Below are positions 38,343 to 45,978 of a DNA stretch of 64,000 bases, piece by piece. Location: assembly GCF_029027965.1 (NCBI RefSeq), contig NZ_CP119082.1, positions 1,654,001 through 1,718,000 on the forward strand, read 5' to 3'. The stretch's first letter is position 1. Each line of letters begins with the position of its first letter. A model generated the notes under the pieces. It was not told the DNA's origin. It saw nothing but the letters and a program-made list of their open reading frames with translations, and ran no database searches. The DNA comes from Paracoccus sp. S3-43 (GTDB lineage Bacteria; Pseudomonadota; Alphaproteobacteria; Rhodobacterales; Rhodobacteraceae). Made by a program: the position numbers and the translations under genes.

Positions 38343-39094
38343 TTGGCCTGCTGATCCGCTTGGGGCCTGCCCCGAAAGCCGGTGGCGACCACGAATTTCT
38401 CGGATGAATCGCTGCGGCTGGCGGGCGGCTTGACATTCGCCACCTTGTCGAAATTGCGTTTCAGCATCGCCTGCATGTCCGTTTCCGCCCCGCCGGCCAA
38501 GACCTTGGCGACGAAAGTTCCACCGGGTTCGAGGATGTCGAAGGCCAGGGCTGCCGCCGCCTCGACCAGGGCCACGATGCGCAGATGGTCGGTGCCCTTG
38601 TGGCCCGAGGACGCGGCGGCCATGTCCGACATCACCACATCGGCGGGACCGCCCAGCCAGTCCTTGACCTGCTGGTCGGCGCCCTCGGACAGGAAATCGA
38701 GCTGATGGATCTCGGCCCCGGCGATGGGATCGACCTCTTGCAGATCGACGCCCAGAACCTTGCCGACCGCCTTGCCGGATTTCTCGCCCAGGGCGTTCAC
38801 CCGGCCCACGGCGACCTGGCACCAGCCGCCGGGCGCGCAGCCCAGGTCCACCACCCGCGCGCCGGGCACCAGAAAGCGATACTTGTCGTCCAGTTCCAGG
38901 ATCTTGTAGGCCGCGCGGCCGCGATAGCCCTCGCGCCGGGCCCGCGCTACATAGGGGTCGTTCAACTGCCGTTCCAGCCACAGCGTGCTGGACAGCTTGC
39001 GGCCCTTGGCGGTCTTGACCCGCACCCGCAGGTCGCGCTGGCCGCGCCCGCTGGATTTGCCCTCGCGGCTGCCGGGAGCCTTCGTCATCGTCAT
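38330..39094 (-). CDS. rlmE: 23S rRNA 2'-O-ribose U2552 methyltransferase
   Basis: RlmE/RrmJ/FtsJ, 254 aa, methylates U2552 in the 23S rRNA A-loop. [13 protein letters not shown] has the catalytic Lys, [15 protein letters not shown] is the SAM loop, DVVMSDMA has the Asp and GTFVAKVL the second Lys. N-terminus has a basic tail and the C-terminus a Gln-rich tail absent in E. coli (209 aa). Overlaps the ppx stop by 4 nt (ATGA). Confidence 0.95.
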   Translation of the reverse strand: MTMTKAPGSREGKSSGRGQRDLRVRVKTAKGRKLSSTLWLERQLNDPYVARARREGYRGRAAYKILELDDKYRFLVPGARVVDLGCAPGGWCQVAVGRVNALGEKSGKAVGKVLGVDLQEVDPIAGAEIHQLDFLSEGADQQVKDWLGGPADVVMSDMAAASSGHKGTDHLRIVALVEAAAALAFDILEPGGTFVAKVLAGGAETDMQAMLKRNFDKVANVKPPASRSDSSEKFVVATGFRGRPQADQQANQQD

Positions 39095-40212
39095 GCCACT
39101 CCGTTCAATCCATCGGCTGCCAGCACCCCATCGCGCACCATCTGGGCGTAAAGCAACCCCTCTCGCAGGCCGCGATCGGCGACCGACAGCTTGCTGGTGG
39201 GCCAGACCCGCATCAGCGTTTGCAGGATCGCCGCCCCCGACATGATCAGCGCATGGCGTTCGCGGCCGATGCGCGGATCGGCGCGGCGGCCCTCGGGACC
39301 GAGTTGCAGATAGGAATGGATCACCCGGTCGATCTGGTCGCTGGTCATCTCCAGCCCGTCGACCTTGGTGCGGTCGTAACGGCGCAGGCCCAGGAAGCTG
39401 GCGGCGACCGTCGTGACGGTGCCGGACGTGCCGATGATCTGGAACCCGTCATCGGGCGAGCCTTGCGCATAGGGGGTGAAGCCCGACAGCATCTCCTCGA
39501 AATACCAGCTCATCAGCGCGAAGCGGCCCTGGTCGTCCTCGACATCGGCGAACTGGTCGCGCAGCGTCGCCACGCCCAGGGGCACGCTGATCCAGTCCAC
39601 GACCCGCGCCCCGCCCGGCTGCGGATTGCCGAAACCGTCCGACAGCCGCATGATCGCGCGGGGGCGTTCCTTGGGTTCCACGTCTTCCAGGTCGATCCAG
39701 ACAAGCTCGGTCGATCCGCCGCCGATATCGACGACCATCAGCGTCTCGGTCTTGTGGCTGACCAGCGGCGCGCAGGAAATCACCGCCAGCCGGGCCTCTT
39801 CCTCGGCCCCGATGGTTTCGATCTGCAACCCGGTCTCGCGCCGGATGGTGCGCATCAGGTCGCGGCTGTTCCTCGCCCGGCGGCAGGCCTCGGTCGCGAC
39901 CAGGCGCATGTGGCGCACCCGGTGCTGTTCCAGCTTGCGCCGGCAGACCTGCAATGCGTGGACCGTGCGCACCATCGAGCCGCGGGACAGCCGGCCCGAA
40001 GCCTCCAGCCCCTGGCCAAGCTGCACCGGCTTGGAGAAGCTGTCGATGACCTGGAACTGACTGCCCTTCGGTCGGGCAATCAGCATCCGGCACGAGTTTG
40101 TGCCGAGGTCGAGGGCAGCATAAAGCGCCCCCTCCTCGGGGTTTCGGGTGCCAGACGGCTCTACCGCAGGTTTCGGGAACGCGTCCGCACCCGCAGGACG
40201 CTTGGGCGTCAT
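39091..40212 (-). CDS. Ppx/GppA family phosphatase
   Basis: A 373-aa exopolyphosphatase/guanosine pentaphosphatase family protein with an ASKHA fold. The phosphate-1 loop [29 protein letters not shown] and the phosphate-2 loop [15 protein letters not shown] are clear. It is shorter than E. coli Ppx (513 aa), like other alpha members; polyP or pppGpp substrate cannot be decided. Operon with rlmE, a pairing common in Rhodobacteraceae. A GGAGG stands upstream of the ATG at 40212. Confidence 0.9.
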   Translation of the reverse strand: MTPKRPAGADAFPKPAVEPSGTRNPEEGALYAALDLGTNSCRMLIARPKGSQFQVIDSFSKPVQLGQGLEASGRLSRGSMVRTVHALQVCRRKLEQHRVRHMRLVATEACRRARNSRDLMRTIRRETGLQIETIGAEEEARLAVISCAPLVSHKTETLMVVDIGGGSTELVWIDLEDVEPKERPRAIMRLSDGFGNPQPGGARVVDWISVPLGVATLRDQFADVEDDQGRFALMSWYFEEMLSGFTPYAQGSPDDGFQIIGTSGTVTTVAASFLGLRRYDRTKVDGLEMTSDQIDRVIHSYLQLGPEGRRADPRIGRERHALIMSGAAILQTLMRVWPTSKLSVADRGLREGLLYAQMVRDGVLAADGLNGVA

Positions 40213-40347
40213 GACAACACGCCCTCCGATATCAAGTTGAACGAAACGTAACGCGGCCCCCCGACCCGATCAAGGGGCGGCGAAACGGTGATTGCCCAAG
40301 GGATGCCAATCGGTTGATAAAGGCCGCAAGTTTGCGCACGGAACATC

Positions 40348-41025
40348 ATGCCCACGACCCTGCTGACCGGTCCCATCGCCCCCCTGCCGGGGACATCCGC
40401 GACAAGCGGCATCGCCAAGGTTCCGGTCGGCGGTTCCCTGTGGCTGGGCGCCGAGGGGTTGGCGGGCGATGCGCAGGCCGACCGGCGCGTCCATGGCGGC
40501 CCCGAGAAGGCGGTGCATCACTATCCGCTGGATCATTACGCGGCCTGGCGGGCCGATCTGGGGGCGCTGCCGGTGCTGGATGCGCCGGGGGCCTTCGGCG
40601 AAAACGTCTCGACCCAGGGCATGACCGAGGACAGGGTGGCGGTGGGCGACATCTTCCGGCTGGGCGGCGCGCTGATCCAGGTGTCCCAGGGCCGCCAGCC
40701 CTGCTGGAAGCTGAACCACCGCTTCGGCGTCCCGGACATGGCGCGGCGGGTCCAGAACACCGGCCGCACCGGCTGGTATTACCGCGTCCTGCAAACGGGC
40801 GAGGTCTCGCCCGGCGACGATCTGGTCCTGGTCGACCGGCCGGCGCCCGGCTGGACGCTGCGGCGGCTGTGGCGGGCGATGTATGTGGACCGCCTGAACC
40901 GCGCCGAACTGGAGGGGATCGCCGCGCTTGATGTCCTGGCCGAGGGCTGGCGGCGTTACGCGCGCCGCCGCCTGGACAGCGGCCGGGTCGAGGACTGGCG
41001 CCCCCGGCTGGAGGGCAAGGCATGA
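40348..41025 (+). CDS. MOSC domain protein (YiiM-like)
   Basis: A 225-aa MOSC-domain protein similar to YiiM, the molybdenum-cofactor-dependent reductase that detoxifies hydroxylated bases such as N6-hydroxylaminopurine. The MOSC cysteine lies in SQGRQPCWKLNHRF; GLAGDAQADRRVHGGPEKAVHHYP and GAFGENVSTQGMTEDRVAVGD are family blocks; a helical 3-alpha tail follows (about 170-220). Its stop overlaps the PdxY start by 4 nt. Divergent from ppx. Function by family only. Confidence 0.87.
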   Translation: MPTTLLTGPIAPLPGTSATSGIAKVPVGGSLWLGAEGLAGDAQADRRVHGGPEKAVHHYPLDHYAAWRADLGALPVLDAPGAFGENVSTQGMTEDRVAVGDIFRLGGALIQVSQGRQPCWKLNHRFGVPDMARRVQNTGRTGWYYRVLQTGEVSPGDDLVLVDRPAPGWTLRRLWRAMYVDRLNRAELEGIAALDVLAEGWRRYARRRLDSGRVEDWRPRLEGKA

Positions 41026-41858
41026 AGCCGCCGCTGGTGATCTCGATCCAGAGCCAGGTGGTCTTCGGCCATGTCGGCAATTCCGCCGCCGTCTTTCCGA
41101 TGCAGGCGGCGGGGCTGGAGGTCGCGGCCATCCCGACCGTGCTGTTTTCCAACCAGCCCGCCCATCCCACCCTGCGCGGCGCGCCCCTGCCGCCCGCGCT
41201 GTTCGCCGACCTGCTGCTGGGGGCCGAGGAACGCGGCCTGCCGCAGCGCGCGCTGTGGCTGGTGACGGGCTATATCGGCTCGGTTCAGGTCGGGCGGCTT
41301 GTCGCGGATTTCGTGGCCCGCGCCAAGGCCGCCAACCCGGCGCTGCGATACCTGTGCGACCCGGTGATGGGCGATCACGGGCCGGGGCTTTACGTGCCCG
41401 CCGAACTGGCCCGGATCATGCGCGACCGCCTGCTGCCGCTGGCCGATCTGGCGACGCCGAATTCGTTCGAGCTTGGGCATCTGACCGGCCGCGTCATCGG
41501 CGGCATGGCCGATCTGCGCGGCGCGGCCGCCGATCTGTCGCTGGCGCCGGGCGCCACGCTGATCGCCACCGGCTGCGTTCTGGACGACAGCCCGGCCGGC
41601 CATCTGGAAAGCGTGATCCTGGCCCCCGACGGCGCGACGCGGCATCCGACCCCGCGCCTGCCGGTGGCGCTGCCGGGAACGGGCGACCTGTTCGCGGGCC
41701 TGATCGTCGCGGCCTTGGGCCGGGGCCGCAGCCTGCCGCAGGCGGTCGAGACCGCGCAGCTTCTGACATCCGCCGCCCTGGCCCAGGCCGACCGGATCGG
41801 CGCGACCGAGGTCGTGTTGTCCGATCCCGGCTTCCGCGCCGCCCTGCTGACCCTGTAA
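41022..41858 (+). CDS. pdxY: Pyridoxal kinase
   Basis: PdxY-type pyridoxal kinase, 278 aa, ribokinase fold. N-terminus VISIQSQVVFGHVGNSAAVFPMQAAG, CDPVMGDHGPGLYVP and the anion hole LPGTGDLFAGL are typical; TPNSFELGHLTG is the usual segment. Starts inside the MOSC stop codon (ATGA). It makes PLP from pyridoxal in salvage. The pairing with a MOSC gene is noted in findings. Confidence 0.93.
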   Translation: MKPPLVISIQSQVVFGHVGNSAAVFPMQAAGLEVAAIPTVLFSNQPAHPTLRGAPLPPALFADLLLGAEERGLPQRALWLVTGYIGSVQVGRLVADFVARAKAANPALRYLCDPVMGDHGPGLYVPAELARIMRDRLLPLADLATPNSFELGHLTGRVIGGMADLRGAAADLSLAPGATLIATGCVLDDSPAGHLESVILAPDGATRHPTPRLPVALPGTGDLFAGLIVAALGRGRSLPQAVETAQLLTSAALAQADRIGATEVVLSDPGFRAALLTL

Positions 41859-41873
41859 CCGCCGGAGGAGATG

Positions 41874-42320
41874 ATGGATATCGGCAGCACCCTGCCCGAC
41901 GAGACTGTGGCCCGGATCCGCGACAGCTTTGCCCGCCAGGGGCTGATGGGCCTGCTGGGCGCCGAACTGGCCGAGGTCAAGGCCGGGCTGGTGACGATCC
42001 GCCTGCCCTTCCGGTCCGACCTGACGCAGCAGCACGGCTATTTCCACGCGGGCGGCACCGCCTCTGTCGCGGATACGGCGGGCGGCTATGCCGGGTTCAC
42101 GCTGTTTCCCGACGACAGCTCGGTCCTGACCGTCGAATTCAAGCTGAACCTGATGAACCCCGCGCAGGGCGATCGCCTGGAGGCCGTGGGCCGCGTCATC
42201 AAGCCGGGCCGGACCCTGACGATCTGCCAGCTGGATGTCTGGGGCGTCACCGCCGACCGGCGGGTCCATGTCGCGACCGGGCTTCAGACCCTGATTTGCG
42301 TGCAGGGCAGGCCCGCCTGA
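41874..42320 (+). CDS. PaaI family thioesterase
   Basis: A 148-aa hot-dog-fold acyl-CoA thioesterase. QQHGYFHAGGTASVADTAGGYAG is the conserved helix-turn segment with the catalytic Asp, and VEFKLNLMNPAQGDRLEAVGRVIKPGRTL the following strands. GGAGGAG runs right up to the ATG at 41871, so the next ATG (41874) is the better-spaced start. 12-15 nt after pdxY; probably the same operon. Substrate unknown. Confidence 0.88.
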   Translation: MDIGSTLPDETVARIRDSFARQGLMGLLGAELAEVKAGLVTIRLPFRSDLTQQHGYFHAGGTASVADTAGGYAGFTLFPDDSSVLTVEFKLNLMNPAQGDRLEAVGRVIKPGRTLTICQLDVWGVTADRRVHVATGLQTLICVQGRPA

Positions 42321-42393
42321 TCGCCCCCCGTGACAACGCGGCGATGTTAGCGTAATCAGCCGCCTGACACACACCAGCGGAAGGAAACGCATC

Positions 42394-43794
42394 ATGGCGC
42401 AGGCTCGGATCGGGCTGATCGGCTTGGGGACGATGGGCGCGGCATTGGCGCTGAACATCGCGGAAAAGGGCTTTCCCATCGCGGTCTGGAACCGCACCAC
42501 CGCCGTGACGCGCGGCTTCGCGGCAGCGGCCGGTCCCCTGGCCGCCAATGTGATCCCGACCGAGACCCTGGCCGATCTGGTCGCCGCCATCGCCCCGCCG
42601 CGCGCCATCATCCTGATGGTGCCCGCGGGCCAGGCGGTCGACGACCAGCTTGCCGCCCTGGCCCCGCTGCTGGATGCCGAGGATCTGGTGATCGACGCGG
42701 GCAACGCCGATTTCCACGACACCAACCGCCGCGATGCCTCTGGGCTGCCCTTCCGCTTCCTGGGCATGGGCGTGTCGGGCGGAGAAGAGGGGGCGCGCAA
42801 TGGTCCCGCCATCATGGGCGGCGGCGATGCGGCCGACTGGGACCGCGTGGCCGATGTGATGACCGCCATCGCCGCGCGGGCCGAGGACGGCACCCCCTGC
42901 GCCGCCCGGATGGGCGATGCGGGCGCGGGGCATTTCGTGAAGATGGTCCATAACGGCATCGAATATGCCGACATGCAGATGATCGCCGAGGTCTATGGCC
43001 TGATGCGTGACGGCATGGGCATGGACGCCGCCGCGATCAGCAGCACCTTTGCCGGCTGGAACGAAGGCGCGCTGCAATCCTATCTGATCGAGATTTCAGC
43101 CAGCGTCACCGCCGCCGCTGATCCCCATACCGGCCGCCCGATGGTGGACCTGATCCTGGACCGCGCGGGCCAGAAGGGCACCGGCCGCTGGACCGCCATC
43201 GAGGCGCAGCACCTGTCCGCCCCCATCCCGGTGATCGAGGCCGCCGTGATGGCGCGCAACGTCTCGGCCCGGCTGGACGAGCGGCTGGCGGGCGAGGCGC
43301 GCTTCGGTCCCGCTCCGCAGCCGATCCGGATCGCGCCGCAGAGGTTGGAAGAGGCGCTGATCGCGGGCAAGATCCTCTGCTATGCGCAGGGTTTCGCGAT
43401 GATCGCGGCCGCCTCGCAGCGGTTCGGCTGGACGCTGGACCTGCCCGGCATCGCGCGGGTCTGGCGGGCGGGCTGCATCATCCGGTCGGCGATGCTGAAC
43501 GACATGGCCGCCGCCCTGGCCGAGGATCCGGGCCGCAACCTGGTCCTGGCGCCGTTCTTCGCCGGGCTGATCGAAACCGCCCTGCCCGGTTTGCGGCAGG
43601 TGGTGGCCGAGGGCGCCGCGCGGGGCCATGCGCTGCCCGCGCTGGCCTCGGGGCTGATGTGGTTCGATCTGATGCGGACGGGGCGCGGAACGGCGAACCT
43701 GATCCAGGCGCAGCGCGACTTTTTCGGCGCGCACGGCTTCCAGCGGATCGACGGGCTGGACGACCCGCACGGGCCTTGGGGCCGATCCGCCTGA
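42394..43794 (+). CDS. gnd: 6-phosphogluconate dehydrogenase (decarboxylating)
   Basis: Gnd, 466 aa, oxidises and decarboxylates 6-phosphogluconate to ribulose-5-phosphate with NADP+. GLIGLGTMGAALALNIAEKG is the dinucleotide fold, GMGVSGGEEGARNGPAIMGGG the substrate loop, and HFVKMVHNGIEYADMQMIAE has the catalytic Lys. QKGTGRWTAIEA is also intact. Full length. GGAAGGAAAC precedes the start. It competes with the Entner-Doudoroff branch, whose eda is at 3.5 kb. Confidence 0.95.
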   Translation: MAQARIGLIGLGTMGAALALNIAEKGFPIAVWNRTTAVTRGFAAAAGPLAANVIPTETLADLVAAIAPPRAIILMVPAGQAVDDQLAALAPLLDAEDLVIDAGNADFHDTNRRDASGLPFRFLGMGVSGGEEGARNGPAIMGGGDAADWDRVADVMTAIAARAEDGTPCAARMGDAGAGHFVKMVHNGIEYADMQMIAEVYGLMRDGMGMDAAAISSTFAGWNEGALQSYLIEISASVTAAADPHTGRPMVDLILDRAGQKGTGRWTAIEAQHLSAPIPVIEAAVMARNVSARLDERLAGEARFGPAPQPIRIAPQRLEEALIAGKILCYAQGFAMIAAASQRFGWTLDLPGIARVWRAGCIIRSAMLNDMAAALAEDPGRNLVLAPFFAGLIETALPGLRQVVAEGAARGHALPALASGLMWFDLMRTGRGTANLIQAQRDFFGAHGFQRIDGLDDPHGPWGRSA

Positions 43795-43842
43795 TCCGCC
43801 TGGAACGGAGGGGGCGGGCGGCGGAACCGCCTGCCTTTGTCC

Positions 43843-44109
43843 TTATCGCTGGCGAATCTCGCCCGAGGCCGGATCCACGCGGATATCGACCTCGCGATTG
43901 TCGGCGGTGTGGTATTCGACCTCCCAATAGCCGTCGTCGTCCCAGGACACCTCCGAGATGAACGCCAGATCGCCGCCCAGGTCGGTTTCCAGCTTGGTCA
44001 CCACCTGCGACAGCGGCAGCGATCCGGCAGGCGGGGTCTGCTGGGCCGTCAGGGCCGAGGGCGCGGCGATCAGCGATGCCAGGGCGAATGCGGGGATGAC
44101 GGATTTCAT
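43843..44109 (-). CDS. PepSY domain secreted protein
   Basis: An 88-aa protein with a signal peptide (MKSVIPAFALASLIAAPSALTAQQ) and one PepSY-like domain: LPLSQVVTKLETDLGGDLAFISEVSWDDDGYWEVEYHTADNREVDIRVDPASGEI. Periplasmic; PepSY domains are thought to be peptidase-inhibitory or to bind small ligands, with no specific role known here. The ATG at 44109 has AAAGGAG 7 bases upstream; the longer frame to 44250 runs into the ssrA promoter region. Monocistronic, divergent from ssrA. Confidence 0.85.
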   Translation of the reverse strand: MKSVIPAFALASLIAAPSALTAQQTPPAGSLPLSQVVTKLETDLGGDLAFISEVSWDDDGYWEVEYHTADNREVDIRVDPASGEIRQR

Positions 44110-44178
44110 CGGAAAGCTCCTTTGACGGGTTGCCGCAGTCAACCGCCTGACCCCTGCAGGTTCCCCCTTTTCGGACCC

Positions 44179-44207
44179 TTGCGGGGCGGATCGACCGCGC
44201 CTATATT
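44179..44207 (+). promoter_or_regulatory. Putative ssrA promoter
   Basis: TTGCGG (44179-44184), 17-bp spacer, TATATT (44202-44207). The predicted start near 44214 coincides with the first base of a 7-bp GCAA-tetraloop hairpin (44214-44231) that opens the RNA. Confidence 0.65.
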
Positions 44208-44213
44208 CGATCT

Positions 44214-44530
44214 GTCCGGGGCAACCCGGACTATGGACATAAACGCGCATGGAATAAGCGGATCGGACCCGGGGGCGGTACCCGGCGACTCCACCAGATC
44301 ACCCTCGTTGGGGGACAATGGGGTCGAAACAGGATCGACGAACGTCTAAAGATGTTTGCTTTGTCTCGGTGAGCTACCACCGTCATCGGTGCAAAATGTA
44401 CAGTTGCCAACGACAACCGTGCTCCGGTCGCGCTGGCTGCGTAAGCAGTCCGCAAGATCGAAACCTAAGCCCTTCCGCCTAGCAGCGTAAGGCGGGGCCC
44501 GCAGGAGCCTGGCAACAGAATCCTGCACTT
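44214..44530 (+). ncRNA. ssrA: tmRNA, two-piece permuted (alphaproteobacterial)
   Basis: Circularly permuted tmRNA. The acceptor piece comes first and ends in ACTCCACCA at 44288-44296; a spacer of about 13 nt follows; the coding piece begins with GGGG at about 44310. The tag frame is at 44406-44444, encoding ANDNRAPVALAA and a TAA stop; its C-terminal ALAA is the ClpXP signal, while the AND-N start is the region bound by SspB. Further pseudoknot-type inverted repeats follow, ending with GCAGGA..TCCTGC near 44527. The ends are estimates. sspB lies directly downstream. Confidence 0.93.
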
Positions 44531-44669
44531 TCAGCCATTTGCGCGATATGTCCGCTGACGCGGGGGAAACGTCCTGCCGGACCGCGCCGGTTTCTTGCCC
44601 AAACCCTTGGCCGCCCCCCTTTTCATCGTCGGTCATATGCCTATGCTGGCCCGAAATAAGGGGACGGGC

Positions 44670-45140
44670 ATGGCGCGATCGGGAATCGACTATGGCGGAA
44701 TGATGCATCGCGCGCTGCAAGGCCTGATCGCCGACGTGCTGGAACGCGTGTCGACGCATGGCCTTCCGGGCGACCATCATTTCTTCATCACCTTCGACAC
44801 CCGCGAAAACGGCGTGGAAATGGCCGATTGGCTGCGCGAGCGTTACCCCGAGGAAATGACCATCGTCATCCAGCACTGGTTCGACAACCTGACCGTGGAC
44901 GACCTGGGCTTTACCGTCACGCTGAACTTCGGCAACTCGCCCGAGCCGCTGCGGATCCCCTTCGACGCGCTGCGCACCTTCGTCGACCCCTCGGTCGAAT
45001 TCGGCCTGCGGTTCGAGACGCAGGAGGCCAATGACGACGATGACGAGGACGGCGACGACGATGAGGACGGCGACGACAACCCCGACAGCCCGCCCCCCGG
45101 CGGCGGCGAGGTCGTGCGGCTGGACCGCTGGCGGAAGTAG
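44670..45140 (+). CDS. sspB: ClpXP adaptor SspB (alpha type)
   Basis: SspB, 156 aa, tethers ssrA-tagged proteins to ClpX. IDYGGMMHRALQGLIADVL begins the alpha-type domain, HHFFITFDTRENGVEM and MTIVIQHWFDNLTVDDLGFTVTLNF are the tag-binding fold. A very acidic flexible linker (DDDDEDGDDDEDGDD) leads to the C-terminal ClpX-binding motif VVRLDRWRK. The ATG at 44670 has AAGGGGA upstream and gives the family start; the frame from 44595 (TTG) is not conserved. About 140 bp after ssrA, a direct functional link. Confidence 0.93.
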   Translation: MARSGIDYGGMMHRALQGLIADVLERVSTHGLPGDHHFFITFDTRENGVEMADWLRERYPEEMTIVIQHWFDNLTVDDLGFTVTLNFGNSPEPLRIPFDALRTFVDPSVEFGLRFETQEANDDDDEDGDDDEDGDDNPDSPPPGGGEVVRLDRWRK

Positions 45141-45143
45141 CGC

Positions 45144-45527
45144 CTAGGCGTCGCGAAACACGGCGCGTGCCGCGGCGATGCCGTTCAAGGCCGCCGGGAA
45201 CCCGGCATAGACCGCCATCTGCATCAGCACCTCGACGATCTCCTGTCGTGTCAGCCCGACATTCAGCCCGGCGCGGATATGCACCTCGAGCTGCGGGCGG
45301 GCATTGCCCATTGCGGCAAGGGCCGCGATGGTGGCGATTTCCCGGTCGCGCAGGCTCAGGCCCGGACGGGCATAGATGTCGCCAAAGGGAAACTCGAACA
45401 GCAGATCCGCGAAATCCGGCGCGATGTCGGCCAGGCTGTCGATGACCGCCTGCCCTGCCTCTCCGTCGATCCGGGCCAGCAGGCGGCGGCCGCGTTGGTT
45501 GCGGGTTTCATGAATGTCCTGTGTCAT
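45144..45527 (-). CDS. Carboxymuconolactone decarboxylase family protein
   Basis: A 127-aa CMD/AhpD-fold protein. LSLRDREIATIAALAAMGNARPQLEVHIRAGLNVGLTRQEIVEVLMQMAVYAGFPAALNG is the family core. It has no cysteine, so it is not an AhpD-like disulfide reductase; the closest type is the gamma-CMD group, but no beta-ketoadipate genes are here. It overlaps the MerR gene by 20 nt and is probably its regulated partner. Substrate unknown. Confidence 0.87.
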   Translation of the reverse strand: MTQDIHETRNQRGRRLLARIDGEAGQAVIDSLADIAPDFADLLFEFPFGDIYARPGLSLRDREIATIAALAAMGNARPQLEVHIRAGLNVGLTRQEIVEVLMQMAVYAGFPAALNGIAAARAVFRDA

Positions 45528-45897
45528 CGGTTGCGTCCTTTCCGCTGGAAATCATCGCCTGATAGGTGGCGATCTTCTGATCCATGAGGGAAAGACACTC
45601 GGCCAGGTCGGCCAGCCTGCGCCGCAACCCCTCCCGGTGAACCACCAGCAGGTCGCGCCGGGCCGCCGCCGTGGCATCGCCCTGCGCCCGCAACCGGGCA
45701 TAGCGCTGCATCTCCGCGATCGGCATCCCGGTCTGGCGCAGCCGGATCAGGAAGCGCGCCCAATCCAGGTCGCGCGCCTGATAGACCCGCCGCCCGCCGC
45801 TGTCGCGAAGCGGCGGCTGCATCAGCCCGATCCTTTCGTAATAGCGCAGCGTATCGGCACTCAGCCCGGTCTGCCGCGCGAAATCGGAAATCTGCAT
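45508..45897 (-). CDS. MerR family transcriptional regulator
   Basis: A 129-aa MerR regulator: winged HTH at 1-70 (MQISDFARQTGLSADTLRYYERIGLM), then a coiled-coil dimer helix. No cysteine pair for metal or redox sensing is seen in the C-terminus, so it is unlike SoxR or CueR; it is nearer the AdhR/NmlR-type regulators. The operator-like promoter 47 bp upstream has a 19-bp spacer, as for MerR activation. Likely controls itself and the downstream CMD gene. Confidence 0.87.
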   Translation of the reverse strand: MQISDFARQTGLSADTLRYYERIGLMQPPLRDSGGRRVYQARDLDWARFLIRLRQTGMPIAEMQRYARLRAQGDATAAARRDLLVVHREGLRRRLADLAECLSLMDQKIATYQAMISSGKDATDDTGHS

Positions 45898-45943
45898 GGC
45901 GCCAACCCGGCCGATTCGAGGCTTTCCCCAAGGAACGCCTCTT

Positions 45944-45974
45944 GATCTAGGGGTTGGAGCGCGCTCCAGGTCAA
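45944..45974 (-). promoter_or_regulatory. MerR-type promoter/operator
   Basis: On the minus strand TTGACC (45969-45974) and TAGATC (45944-45949) are separated by 19 bp, and the spacer holds the perfect 14-bp palindrome TGGAGCGCGCTCCA (45955-45968). Long spacing with a central palindrome is the hallmark of MerR-activated promoters. It drives the MerR-CMD pair. Confidence 0.75.
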
Positions 45975-45978
45975 GGCG

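Noticed and set aside
44346..44876. Minus-strand frame over the tmRNA and sspB
   Set aside because: The tmRNA and sspB explain the region; the frame has no family resemblance.
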